The notes beneath the pieces were generated by a model, which saw only the letters and a list, made by a program, of their open reading frames with translations, ran no database searches and was not told the DNA's origin. This document shows positions 11,060 to 22,096 of a stretch of 64,000 nucleotides of DNA, piece by piece. The translations under genes and the position numbers were made by a program. The DNA comes from Byssochlamys sp. IMV 00236 (taxonomy: Eukaryota > Ascomycota > Eurotiomycetes > Eurotiales > Thermoascaceae), in NCBI GenBank assembly GCA_001931875.2, contig MSJH02000840.1, forward strand, positions 310,001-374,000. Direction: 5' to 3'. How positions within the stretch are numbered: the stretch's first letter is position 1; each line of letters starts with the position of its first letter.

Positions 11060-11451
11060 TTTAAAGAGACTTTTTAAGACTGCCCTAATATATTTTATAT
11101 ACTTCTGTTTATTCCTATTAAAGATTAATATATTATTTAAATAAACTATATAGTACTTATTAATATACTATTAGAATATATTATTAATAAAAGTTTAAAA
11201 AGTTACTAATATATTATAAAATCTAAATAATATTATTAGCTATTTAAATAGGCTCCTTTTAATATAGAATACTATCTTCTACTTATAACTTTTAGCTATA
11301 TAGATTAAATAATATACTAAATATAAATTTAATCTTATAAATATCTTAGCTCCCTTAATATAAAGGAAGAGATTATCTATTATAAAGACTAAATACTTAT
11401 TCTTTAAGATATACTTATTAAGTGCTCTATAGTCTATATAAAATTATAAAT
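11060..11451 (-). pseudogene. Ty3/gypsy reverse transcriptase remnant
   Basis: Minus-strand translation reads FYIDYRALNKYILKNKYL, then IDNLFLYIKGAKIFIRLNL, then YYIVYLNNILIFNRN and YIKYIRAVL. These are the ordered blocks of gypsy reverse transcriptase. The catalytic YLDD has become YLNN (around 11132-11146) because both GAT codons are now AAT, a G-to-A change expected from RIP. Several Trp and Gln positions are stops. The strand fixes the whole element as minus. Confidence 0.88.
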
Positions 11452-14055
11452 TTAATTTTTTTAATTCTAAGAGTATTATATTTATTCTTTTAATATTTAT
11501 TACTTTTATATTAGCACTATTAATATTATTATATTTAAGAATAAATAATAAAGATAAGCTATAGAGAGCTATAAATAGTTAGATAATTCTATAATATAAG
11601 CTATTATTAAAAAAACTATTAAATATTTCTAACTTTTATTCTAATAAATAATAATATAATCTATAGAATATCTTTACCCTATCTATTAGGTTAATTTTAT
11701 AGTTAATACTTAGTCTCTATAAAGGTAAAGCCTATACTTTCTCCTTGCTAAAGACTTAAGCTAAATCTATATATTATATTAATATTTCTATAGTTTTAGT
11801 ATTTTTCTTATTTTATAGATTTATTACTATTAAGAGTAATTTAACCCTTTATAATAAAATAAAACCTTTTTTAAGGTTATTCTCTATAACTTAATTAAAA
11901 TCTTTCTCTAGATATTATTTCTTTAAATTAAGATTCTCCTTTAAATACTATTTTTTTAAATTAAAATCCTCCTCTAAATATTATTTCTTAACTAGTTATT
12001 AAGTAATATAACTTTATTCTTAATCTATTATTAGGTTTATTGCTATTAGCTATAAAAGACCTAGAATTAGATTAAATAATATTAGAATTATATAAAATAT
12101 ATAGAGCTCTATCTTATTACTTAGTATAATATAGTAGAATTTATAATAGTATTTAATTGCCGGTACTAATTATATATTATTTATATTAGAAATACTAAAA
12201 AATAATATAGAACTTAGGCTTAGTTATATTCTTTAAATTCTGCCTATTACTATAGTATTTATATAATTAATATTAGCGCTACTATTAATAAGGGCTATTA
12301 ATATTATTATATTATCTATATAAAATAGAGCTATAATTAATATTATAACTATTATTTATTTAAAAGGTAATATATATAAGGATAAAGTATTAATTATATT
12401 AATCTTAATATTATTAATAGCTATTAATAATAATATTTACTAATTTATATTAGGCTTATTAGAAGAGAAGTAAGCTTATCTTCTTATCCCCCCTTTTAGT
12501 TTTTTAAAAAAGAAATTTCTATTGCTTAAAAAGCCTTAAAATAATACTTCTTCTAATAGCCTTTCTTACTATAGCGCAGATATAATCCTTTATTTTAATA
12601 CCTTTTCTATTTATTATTAGAGAGCGAATATTTCTTATTCCCTTTAAAAGGCTAAAAAGAGTAATATTAGTCTTATCTATAGCTTTAGTCCTATCTATAA
12701 CCTTATTATAATATATCTTATAGCTTCTATTATAGTAACTAGCTATAGTCTTATTATTTGCTTATTTAATTTTATCTATATTATTCTTATAGGAATAATT
12801 CTATATATCTTTTACCTTTTTATATATAGAGCTTTACTTACTATATTACTTATTTCTATTTTATATATAATATTAATAAATAAGTAAAATATCCTTAATA
12901 AATTTCCTAAGTAATATATAGTATTAATTTTTAGCTAAATATATTACTAAGAGTAATATTATTCTAATTTAAGTCAGTTATAATTATTTTAAAGTTATTT
13001 ATAAAATTCTAGAGGGGTTAATTATACTACTAGTAAAGCTTAAATATTTTTTATACTACTATAATATCTATATTAACTAGCTTATAATAGTTAAGTAGCT
13101 ATTATTATAATAAGGTATAATTTATAAAAATTAGCTCTTTAGAGTTATTAATTTTAAGCATTATAAGTCTTTATTTAATTTATCCTTTTAAGTATAAATA
13201 TAAGTATAACGCGTATTCTTTTATATTATATAAGCTCTTATTATTTAGCTATTTATTAAATTTAACTATTTAATAGCATAGTTCTTTAAAAGAACTATTA
13301 AATAATTTAAAATATTAGAGCTTAGATTTCTTTAATAATATAGAGATTAAGATTATATTTAATTTATTAAATATATAGCTACTGGCCTATTCTAACTAAT
13401 TTAAAGAATTCTAGGCCTATTAATTTTATCTAATAATATTTAGCTATCTTTAAAATTCTTATATTAAGTCTTCCTATTATTAGAATTATTTTATTATACT
13501 TATTATTACTAAGTCTATAATTTATCTTATTAAGACTTTATTCTCTTATAATTACTTTATTAGTTTAAATACTCTTACTATAATATTATAAAATATTAAT
13601 AGCTTTTATATACTTGCTAATTACTTACTATTAGTATTACTATTATTACTTATTATAAGCTCTTATATTACTTTAAATTATTAAATATTCTATTGCTATT
13701 AAGTATACTAATTCTATAATATTACTTTACCCTTATAAATATAGATTTAGCCTAAGTCTTAGATTATTATCCTGCCTAATTTTATAATAATTATTAATTA
13801 GTCTTAGTAAGGTCTTATTATCTATAGCTAAAGGCTAACTCTATTATTATATAATTTATTACTATTTATAAATTACTATAATAGCTAGTTTTATTTATAA
13901 AAATCTTTCTCTATAATTAATTATAGCCCTCTATTATATAATATAATTTCTTATAGCAGAATATAGTTATTTATAATTTTTAAATTAAGTTTTAAAAGTT
14001 CTCTAATAAGACTATTATAATTAATAAAAAAAAATTAATAGGAATAAGAATATAA

Positions 14056-14199
14056 TAATAGGAGTTTATATTAAAGATATTCTTATTAAAGAGTTAAAGA
14101 AAATCTTAAGATCTTAAGTATTTAAGTATAAGAAATTACATAATATGTTATATAACCTGTAGGTTACGTAACCTATTAAAGGGGTATTTCTCTATAACA
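14056..14199 (-). repeat. 5' LTR of the Ty3/gypsy element
   Basis: This is the partner of 5233-5376, same orientation and same length. It ends TATAACA followed by ATTAT at 14200-14204. On the minus strand it would be the upstream LTR. Confidence 0.85.
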
Positions 14200-14229
14200 A
14201 TTATCTATAGATTTATAGGGATTAAGTCT

Positions 14230-15130
14230 TAGCCTACGTAAATCTAAGAGATAAATAGTCTTTTTATAGGTTAAGATAATAGAGTTTAGCTAAGAAAGAA
14301 TTAAATATTTATATTTATTAAATATCGCCCTAAACTAAAAAGTATTTATTTTAAATAATACTTTTATTAGTAAGCTAAATATAAAGACTTAAAGATTATT
14401 AAATCTTATTTTAATACTATTTAAATAACTAGAATAAAATATAAGATTATAGATAAAGATATCTATAACTTTAATAAAACTAGATATATAATAAGTTTTA
14501 CTATTACTGCTAAAATAATAATATAAGCTAAATATTATAGAAAGTATTAAATTACTTAATTAAGTAATTATAAATAAGTTATATTAATTAAATATATTAA
14601 CTCTATAGGCTAAGTAATATTACTATATATTATTTTTAAAGGTAAAATCTATATCTAAGGCTAATATAAGAATCTTAATATATTAAAGAATTAGAGAATT
14701 AAAATTAGTAATAATAGCTAGATTATAGACTAGATTAAATTATACTAGCTTAAAAAGGTTTTTATATCTTAAATAGCTTATTAGAAGATTAAATAATATT
14801 TATTTCTTATTTTAAATAAGTATAGTAATTATTTAACCTTAGAATTTAATAAGATATATAATAAATATAATATTATTTTAATCTATATATTATTATATTT
14901 ATTAGTTTTTTATTAACCTCTAGATATTAGCTACTTTAAGCCTTTAAAAGGAGTATATAATTACTTAGTTTAAGATAAGCACTATTAGAGGTTTAATTAT
15001 ATTAATAAGTTTAACTTCTTAAGTATTTATCCTAGAGCTCGCGCTTAAATATTTATTTTAGATATTATTAAAAGCAGATTTAAAATAATTAGTTTAATTC
15101 TTTTTAACCTAGAAAAAGTGCTTAAATAGT
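14230..15130 (+). pseudogene. Fot1/pogo DDE transposase remnant
   Basis: Plus-strand translation shows KYKIIDKDIYNFNKT near 14440-14480 (family form DEDIYNFDETG). Around 14808 it reads LILNKYSNYLTLEF (LILDGHxSHxTxEF). Near 14914 comes PLDISYFKPLK, preceded by TAA where the conserved Gln codon CAA belongs. It ends FNLEKVL around 15110. Asp and Glu residues of the catalytic set read Asn or Lys, and stops are frequent. The pattern identifies a pogo/Fot1 transposase destroyed by C-to-T and G-to-A change. Confidence 0.85.
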
Positions 15131-15691
15131 TTATTATTTAACTAACTACTCTTATATTATTAAAAAGCTAATTAACTGCTTCTATAGTTTCTCTATTTAA
15201 AACACTATAGAATTATAAAGATTTAGAGAAATATAAAACTATACTTTAAGGCTTACTTAGAAAATAAATTTAAAGTTCTCTATTTATTAATTAGCTAATT
15301 TTAGATTATTTTATTTAATAATATAAATGCTTAATAAGTAAGAAAACCCTTATAGTATATAAGAATTAGAATCTATATTTAGCTAATAAAGAACTCTAGT
15401 AAAAAAAGTAATAATCTAATTATTAAATAGGTACTATATAGAGTTTAAATATTAAAGAAAGTTAAGCTCTTATACAGAAAAATAATAAAGCTAATAAAAC
15501 TCTTACTAATACTATAGAGAGATTAGGTAATTTAATTATATAACTATATTAACAGGCACTACTAATATATTTAAATTATAATATTAAGGGCTATATTAGA
15601 GTTAGATATCCTAATTAATATAGCAATAAAATATTATTAAATTATACTGCTATTTAGGTAGTAAAATCGGATAGTATTTTATCTAGGTATT

Positions 15692-15738
15692 TAGGGTAAT
15701 TAGGTTAGGCGGGTGATCAGGTCGGTCGGGAATTACGT
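15692..15738 (-). repeat. Right terminal inverted repeat of the Fot1/pogo element
   Basis: It contains GGCGGGTGATCAGGTCGGTC and ends GGGAATTACGT, the mirror of 4895-4941. TA follows at 15739-15740. Confidence 0.88.
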
Positions 15739-15740
15739 TA

Positions 15741-16716
15741 ACTAACTAGTTAACTAGCAAACTACTTCATAATAACGGGGAACCGTCGGCTAACTAGACA
15801 GAAGTTAGAACTCATTCAACCTTCAAATCGGCACGGTCCGCTCTGTTTGGGACCCTGAGCCTATGCTGCCCCCAGCGTAAGAATGTTTTCTCCAAACGTC
15901 TCTGCCACTAAGAGCGGCGGTAGACTGGGGACTGTACTCCGTAGTCCAATCTGAGTTACGAGTAAGCTTGTTACTGCATTGGATTCCTTCCTTGGGGATG
16001 TAGCTTTATCTGATCGACGACTGCAGAGCTCCTGATCTCATATCCGAGTATCTACTCGAGAACGCCCAGCATCTTAGGGACTAGGCATCTGTATTGCATG
16101 CGACAACAACATGAACCTGCCATTGGTCTCTCTTCCATTCTCATCAGCAAGATGTTTCTGCCCCTTTAGTGCTAGCTATTAACTTGCCCCATCCACAGAC
16201 GAACGGGGTCATATGATAAGGTGCCGCAGGTCGGATCAGCAGGGTAAGGCTTTCCCGGCCCATTATTTAGCAATCAGCTGTATTGTCGATCGCCCGCATT
16301 TTAATTAAATAGCCCCCAGGTCAATCATTTTAGTTGCAGATAAAGAGTTCAATAGAGGAGATCGAATAATTGAGCTAATAATTCACCATATAATGTACGG
16401 AGCATCAGAGAAATAAGTGTACCATTAGGCTTGGCATGTGTTCCGTTAGAAGCCGGAATATATAGTCTATCCCCAGAGAGGATGTGAACCAATAGATCCG
16501 CGCCTCAGGACTAAATGCATTAATGTGAGATAAAAAAAACACGTAGTCAACTAATCTTATCGGGTTCTACTCCAATTATGTAGTAGAATATTGACATATT
16601 CAGGTGTAATATTGATCTGTCTTGCATGCAAGTCTACCTGATCGTTGAGCTTCCCTATTGGGAAATAAGCGGTTTACTTTGATCATTCAAAATAAGCCAG
16701 CTAATGCCAAGTTGTC
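15741..16716. other. Intergenic DNA between transposon and tRNA gene
   Basis: Base composition returns to normal within a few bases of the transposon end. I see no coding pattern, repeat or RNA gene here. Confidence 0.55.
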
Positions 16717-16807
16717 GGGCTGTTAGCTCAGTTGGTAGAGCGCTCGCTTCGCATCCCTTTATGATCGCATCTGCGAGAGGTCGTGGGTTCGATTCCCACA
16801 TAGTCCA
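16717..16807 (+). tRNA. tRNA-Ala (anticodon CGC) with 18-nt intron
   Basis: The cloverleaf is complete: acceptor GGGCTGT/ATAGTCC with discriminator A, D stem GCTC/GAGC, anticodon stem CTCGC/GCGAG, variable AGGTC, T arm GTGGG-TTCGATT-CCCAC. The third acceptor pair is G3:U70, the alanine identity element. The anticodon CGC lies at 16750-16752. An intron at 16754-16771 follows one base after the anticodon, the standard nuclear position. The mature length would be 73 nt before CCA addition. It would read GCG codons. Confidence 0.93.
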
Positions 16808-17098
16808 CTCATTAGTATTTCATTTTTGTTATCGTTTTTTTGGCATTCTGTCTCGTGGTTTTGGTAATGGCTTAGATAATGTCGTGTCCCCGAAACCAGG
16901 GTGTTGTTCTTTTGTGCCGTCTGGGATACTGGGAGAATGCATTAGAACAGCTAGAATTATATAGATACAGATCATCACTCTGCCTAATGTAGACTATCTC
17001 CCACCTACGAACATACATAAAAAGCAATACCAAAGGCCCATGTTCGATTCTCTAATACCCCCAGTAATCTAGTTCTTTAACTAATCCAAGAAACACCG

Positions 17099-18504
17099 TT
17101 AAATAAACCCCAGCCGCTTCATTTCTGCCTCTGTCCATTCCCATAACTTCCTCGCCAGATCATCATCTTTCGCTCTACTTGTCATTTGACCCAACTCTGT
17201 CCCATTTTCCAGATACTGCCCACTAAATTCCCTGCTAAATTCATCACTTGCAATAGCAAACAACTGCGTATATGCCCCTTTCTCTACCGTCTGGTTCAGA
17301 GGGAGAATCCGCGCTAACGCATCTACAAGAATCGACACAAGCCAAAGCAGGATATTCCCATCGAAGCGACGTAACAATTTGCTATTAATAATAACAATCA
17401 AATTAGCAAGTCTATACCTAGAAATATATAAACATATATACATAGTAGGGAAAGAAAAGGACAGAAATGGGATTTAATTAAAATTAACGCACGTATCCAC
17501 CCTTCCGGGGTTAATACTCGCGGTCCAAATCTCACCCTCACTCGGGATCGAGAATGGATCCGCATGTAATGCTCTGGCCTCTAGCGTGCCGTGTCGCCTG
17601 TACAATTCCCTCGCGTGAAGGATATTTGCTAATTTAGAGGTCCCGTACCTCTTCACTGGTCCTGTGATGAAACCTATGTTTTGGTTCACATCTGCGAGGT
17701 TGATACCGTATGAGGGCGCGTCGTGATGTGCCTGCGAGGAGACGTTTACGATGCGGACTGTCCCCGGTGGAGAGATTGATGCTGCTGCTTGGATGGATGG
17801 GAGGAGGGTCTGGGTTAGGAGCCAGTGAGAGATGTAGTTTATCTTTGAAGAAAGAAAGGGGGGAAAAGAGTATGTGGTTAGTTAGGTAGTTTCCATCTGG
17901 TCAAGTTGGGTAGGGATTGGGAGATCAGGAGGGGGGGGTATCGTGTCATATATACCTGGAACTGGGCCTCATATCCATCTAGGGTCTTCTCATATGGAGT
18001 AGCCATTATTCCTGCGTTGTTGACGAGGCCGTGTATGCGAGGCTCTTGTCTGTTCGAATCAGTGACGATGATATATACGTGAATTCCGAATTCTTAAAAA
18101 AAAAAAAAGACCACCCACCTCTTCAGCATCCCCGCAGCATCAACTACACTTCTCAAATCGGCCAAATCCATCTCTACAAGCCGTACATCCGCTCCGGAAA
18201 CATGCTCCTTGATACGTCGAATGGCCTCGTTACCATTTTCCTCGGACCTCGAGCAGAGATATACTCTGGCACCATGAGTAGCGAGCCGTAGGATTGTTTC
18301 ATAGCCGCTATTTTTAGACTCTGTTAGTGATATGTTATATACTTGACAAGCTCAATTTAGTTATGCTGGCTAGTGGTTATTGTAAAGGAGGATGATGAGG
18401 ATATAAGTGTGAAAACACTGTACGTACAGACCCGTATTCCCACCCGTTACAACGTATACTCTCCCGGTCAGATCAGGTACGGAGCTGGGATGGAAAGATG
18501 ACAT
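17099..18504 (-). CDS. Short-chain dehydrogenase/reductase, probable frameshift in the Rossmann motif
   Basis: This is an NAD(P)-dependent oxidoreductase of the retinol dehydrogenase/WWOX-like SDR group; its substrate is unknown. The exons are 18504-18428, 18308-18119, 18049-17956, 17842-17493 and 17381-17099, with donors GTACGT, GTGGGT, GTATAT and GTGCGT. Visible motifs are VYVVTGGNTG, the NNAG motif in HGLVNNAGIM, the catalytic Ser in VNVSS, and YGTSK as the catalytic Tyr and Lys. At the exon 1/2 junction the cofactor motif should read TGGNTG-x-GYET. The genome has TATGGAAAC, and one extra G at about 18300 breaks the frame. The exon total is 994 bases, one more than a multiple of three. Without that base the protein would have 330 residues, normal for the group. 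It is either a recent pseudogene or a sequence error. Confidence 0.8.
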
Positions 18505-18962
18505 CTTCTACTTTATTTGGTGGTATGCTTGTGTTGGATCTGGTTTGGTCACGGTTGGTAAGTAGTTGTTCGTTCCTAAGTCGATTTTATATAGGTTCAT
18601 GTCTTCAGACGAGGACTGTCACAGATATGAAACATCCGAACCCCGCATTCTACTCTTATTGCGGTCGAGTAGATAAGTAGATCTACGGCGGATTTACTGG
18701 ACGGTACTGCGGACTACGTGATTGTCGGGTTATCGAGACATCCCTACAATTCAAGTACAATGGGCGTTAAGCGCCATATTTTCACTGTGGTAAAATGATC
18801 ATCAGAATCGCTAGTATGCCGATAATACATAAAGTGTGAACCCGTGAGTCCCAGGTATCGAAAGCATTAGTTGAAACTACCAACAAGAAGCCCTTGTAAT
18901 AAGATGGTGTTTTCTAAGTGAGCTACTCAGCAAGAAGCATCTTGATAATGCTCCTCCGGCAT
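18505..18962. other. Intergenic spacer, SDR promoter and 3' end of RBM25-like gene
   Basis: It holds the SDR promoter and the 3' flank of the splicing gene, both on the minus strand. I see no additional coding signal. Confidence 0.5.
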
Positions 18963-21486
18963 TTACGCAGAAAGACCTCTCTTTTCGCTTTCGGAGAAGA
19001 AAATGATCATCCGCCAAAGCTTCTTCACCAATACCTCTGCTTCCTCGTCCAGAGCCTAAATTTCAATTATCAGTAATGGCTCTCTGCAGCAAAGTGTCGG
19101 GGGGTTCGTAAACTCACCATTTCTAGCTGTTCCACAAGTTCTTGAGGAGGCCCGTGCTTGCGGACATGCTCTTCCACAACCTCCACCAGCATCTGCTCTT
19201 GGACTCCCAAGTACTCCACAATCTTCTTCTCGACGAACGGTCTGAGCTGCTCCGTGAGGACGCTTTCGTCCACAAATTCCCACTTGACATCCCACTTCCA
19301 TAGTCCTTCCTTCTCTGTCGGGATCTCCGCCGCCAGTTGTCTGGCAGCCTGGGCACGCTCTTCTTCCGTGAGCCCGGAAGCCTCTGCTGCGGAATCGAAC
19401 TTGATGGGGACGAGGGCACGCTTCTGCGTGATGCCTGTCTCTTCTTCGTCTTCCAGAAGACCCTCGACTTCCGCAACTGTCCTGCGCGTCGACTGGGCCT
19501 GAGCCTTCTGCGCGGCGGCTCCCAGAGAGAGCTTGAAGCGCTGGGGCTCTCTTGGAACTTCGTGGCGAGACTCCAGCTCCTCTGCCTGGCGAGCGAGGAA
19601 GTCGTCCGCCATTCCGCGGGCCTGTTCTCGTTGCTGCTGGGATCGGGCCTTCTCTCGTTCCTCCGCAGCGCGGTCAGCGTCATCCATAGCCTGCTCTCGG
19701 CTTCTGAAGGCAGCACGGCTCCGAATCCAAGCACCACGATCCGCATAATAGTCCTCGACTTTTCGGCTGGCCTCGGTATCATCGTTCCATTCTCGAAGAC
19801 GTTTAGCCATAGCCTCCTTGGTTTCGTCGGCCTTCGCCTCTTCTTCTTTGTCTCGGTTCTTTTCTCGTTCAACAGCTGCTGTTCTACTCCGCTCGCGGTT
19901 CAGCCAGCGCCGCTCTTGGTCGAGATACAGTTTTTCCAGCTCTGCATCCCGCTTCTCCTTCCGCCTTCGCTCGAGTTCTTCGTCACTAGCATCGGTATCT
20001 TCATCTTCGAAAGCAGTAGACCCGCTGATTCCTCCGTTGACAAAGGAAACACCTTTCTGGTAATCCTTTGGAATCTGCACGCCAAATCCCTTGGGTCCGG
20101 AAGGCGCATTTGGTACGCCCCTGTCCCTAGGACCGAGAGGGATACCGTTGGCGCCTCCAGCAGGACCGCTGGGCGCCGTACGAGGCGGAGATGCGAGGCG
20201 GTTGACTCTCGGACCCGCATTCCTAGCCCGCTCCATAGATTCAATTTCCTCCTCCCGCTTGAGACGCTCAAGATCCCTGCGGTTGCTCCTCTCGCGGAAA
20301 GCAGCAATCTCCTTAGCGACAGTCTCTCGCATCTCAGCTGGGATGTCGGACAGTTCATCATCGACAGTGATAGGAATAGTGACGACCTCAGCAGCGTTCT
20401 CTTCGTTCTGACCGTCGGCATCTTTCATAGCAGTGTCGCCTTCACGATCAATCACGGAAGCATCTTCTTTTTGAGTTGGAGCAGTAGGGTTTGCTAGGTC
20501 TTCTAATACGCTAGCAAGAGTCTTGCGCGCATTATCCAGACGAGCCTGAAGCTCTGCAGGGTCCTTGTCACCTCTGCTGTTCTCATATTGTTCGAGGTAG
20601 TTCAGAGTGCTGTCATCAATAACGACCTGTTTTCCAGTTAATATCGAAAAAGAACAATGTGCGTTCTTCATACGTACCAATAACTTGCTCTTTTCCACCT
20701 CACGCTCCTGCTCGCCCTCTGACGGCATCTGTCTTTTTACAGGAACTTCCACGTCGTTTAGTACTTCCACAGCAGTACCTAGGCTTTCAGGGTCCTCGTA
20801 CTCTGCGAAACCAAACTTGCAAGGCTTATCGTCCGCATCAGTGGCGCGAATCCAGCGTCTCAAGTTCCCAGCGGATCGCAAAATCCTCTCGATACCCTCA
20901 TCGCCTCCGGTACCTTCGGTGATCCCACCGACGAAAATAGTCCGAACAATCTCCTCCTTCGTCGGCGGTTGTAGCTGCATCATAGCATCTCGTACATTCT
21001 GTCGTTGCGACTCCAGGGTGCCGGAACCCAGGCCTGCGCGTCTCCCTCCAAACTCTCCGCCACGTTCTCTACCACTTTCCGGTGTAGCTGACTTTGAAGG
21101 TCCCGAAGTACCGAGTCGAATAACAGGCGCAGAGAAATTGATGTTTGGCATGTTCGCAGGGGGTTGGAAGTTCGGGGGGAAGCCAGCGGGTCGACCTGGC
21201 TGCGCAGCGTTTGCCTGCTGCACACCTGGGGGAGGCGCCGTTCCAGGCGCAGCACCGATGCCGGGAGGAGGACCTAGATTACAAAATTAGAATCTGAAGT
21301 AAAAATGTCGTACCATAGGAGGAAACATACCCATGCCTGGTGGTGCGCCAGGAAAACCGGGGAATTCTGGAGGACGGCCATAGAGACCGGGAGCTTGCGA
21401 ACGGTCAGTACGAGCAAAACCCATGATAGAATAAAGCACATGACACTGGAGAGCCAAGAGAACTCACGTTGATAAGGATTATACAT
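18963..21486 (-). CDS. RBM25-like splicing factor with RRM and PWI domains
   Basis: This is a nuclear RNA-binding protein expected to act with the U1 snRNP in 5' splice site choice, as RBM25 and yeast Snu71 do. The exons are 21486-21468 (19 nt), 21393-21331, 21273-20678, 20626-19118 and 19055-18963, giving 759 residues. The N-terminus is Pro/Gly-rich (MYNPYQ, then PGLYGRPPEFPGFPG across the first splice). An RRM lies at about residues 137-209 (RTIFVGGI... and KFGFAEYEDPES). A long charged region rich in Arg and Glu, partly RE/RD-like, follows. The C-terminal PWI domain spans about 660-735 (LRPFVEKKIVEYLG, VEEHVRKHGPPQEL). The last exon ends VLVKKLWRMIIFF...GLSA, typical of the family. The tiny first exon is inferred from phase and a GTGAGT donor. 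Assignment to RBM25 over Snu71 rests on the RRM-charged-PWI order. Confidence 0.88.
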
Positions 21487-22096
21487 GGCTCAGCACTCGA
21501 TTTGTGGAAGCGATCGTGTCACGCTTATTGTTCTAGATGAAGCGGCCTCTGTTAGGAGCAAGCAGCTCGCTCTGTAGCTTGCTGTGCCGCTGATCGCGAA
21601 GATGACTCTGAACTTCCTGGATAAATAGCAGCTCCTCACGTGTCGCAAAGGATCCAGGAATGAGTTTTCTGAGACTGCGTTTGTAATGCGGTGAGGAGGA
21701 GCTGGTACTGGCAAATCTGCTGGAATTGCGACGCGGCGGATTTGATGCCTTCAAAGATACATGTGGTCCGTGCACGGTCCTTTCAAGGCTTGGCGGCGTC
21801 CAGACTAAAGGATGAGGTCCATGTCGGGCCTACAATATTTGAATATTTGCATATTGTTCTCTGACTGAAATTCATATGTTATATAATATACATTACATGG
21901 TAGTTGATTATTCTGGGTGCCAGATCGTTGGTCTCGAGTATCATGATCCACCTCTTACAGCGACCAAAAAGTTCTCTGCTGCCCCTGCATTTCTGTATCC
22001 ATCTCTTTCGTAGCTATTTCAGATGAGCAGCCCCTTTTCACGAATCCAGGTGAGATATATCAGATTCTCTGATACCTCGCGCGACACCTCTAGATG
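21487..22096. other. Intergenic spacer upstream of the RBM25-like gene
   Basis: It holds the promoter of the RBM25-like gene and the 3' flank of the amidotransferase gene. An 80-codon minus frame at 21533-21775 has no recognisable motif, and I do not call it. Confidence 0.5.

Larger units (their letters stand above)
5233..14199 (-). mobile_element. Ty3/gypsy LTR retrotransposon, RIP-degraded, inserted in the Fot1/pogo element
   Basis: Two direct repeats of 144 bp bound the element (5233-5376 and 14056-14199). The pentamer ATTAT flanks both sides (5228-5232 and 14200-14204) as a target duplication. The LTR ends read TA...CA or TA...TA in places where RIP would have changed an original TG...CA. 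Coding remnants run on the minus strand in the gypsy order reverse transcriptase (about 11451-11060) then integrase (about 9900-8330). All are full of stops, mostly TAA/TAG where Trp or Gln is expected. The integrase region is interrupted by a further 997-bp insertion. The 2.6 kb between integrase and the 3' LTR (5377-8000) shows no recognisable domain and includes a 59-bp tandem repeat. Gag would lie at about 12-14 kb, but I could not confirm it. Confidence 0.88.
4895..15738 (+). mobile_element. Fot1/pogo-type Tc1-mariner transposon, RIP-mutated and split
   Basis: The two ends are inverted repeats starting ACATAATTCCCAACC on the left and, as reverse complement, ACGTAATTCCCGACC on the right. 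Over about 46 bases every difference is a transition. Each end abuts TA (4893-4894 and 15739-15740), the target duplication of Tc1/mariner elements. If the retrotransposon inside (5233-14204, counting one copy of its target site) is removed, 1872 bp remain, the size expected for Fot1-like elements. The right arm (14205-15738) reads on the plus strand as a broken pogo-type DDE transposase; the left arm (4895-5227) holds the terminus and leader. CA and TG dinucleotides are almost absent and TA dominates, which fits saturated RIP. The element is dead by mutation and by interruption. Confidence 0.88.

Noticed and set aside
4895..15738. Possible centromere, mitochondrial insertion or replication origin, suggested by the extreme AT content
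   Set aside because: Legible transposase, reverse transcriptase and integrase remnants with transition-only differences between repeats are better explained by RIP of transposons.
16704..16964. 86-codon plus-strand frame
   Set aside because: It lies over the tRNA-Ala gene and its flank; the tRNA structure explains the sequence.
19337..20497. 386-codon plus-strand frame
   Set aside because: It is antisense to the RBM25-like gene. Its Ser/Phe/Leu-rich sequence is the mirror of Arg/Glu codons.
21533..21775. 80-codon minus-strand frame just upstream of the RBM25-like start
   Set aside because: No motif is visible and it overlaps the expected promoter and leader; an upstream small gene could not be supported.
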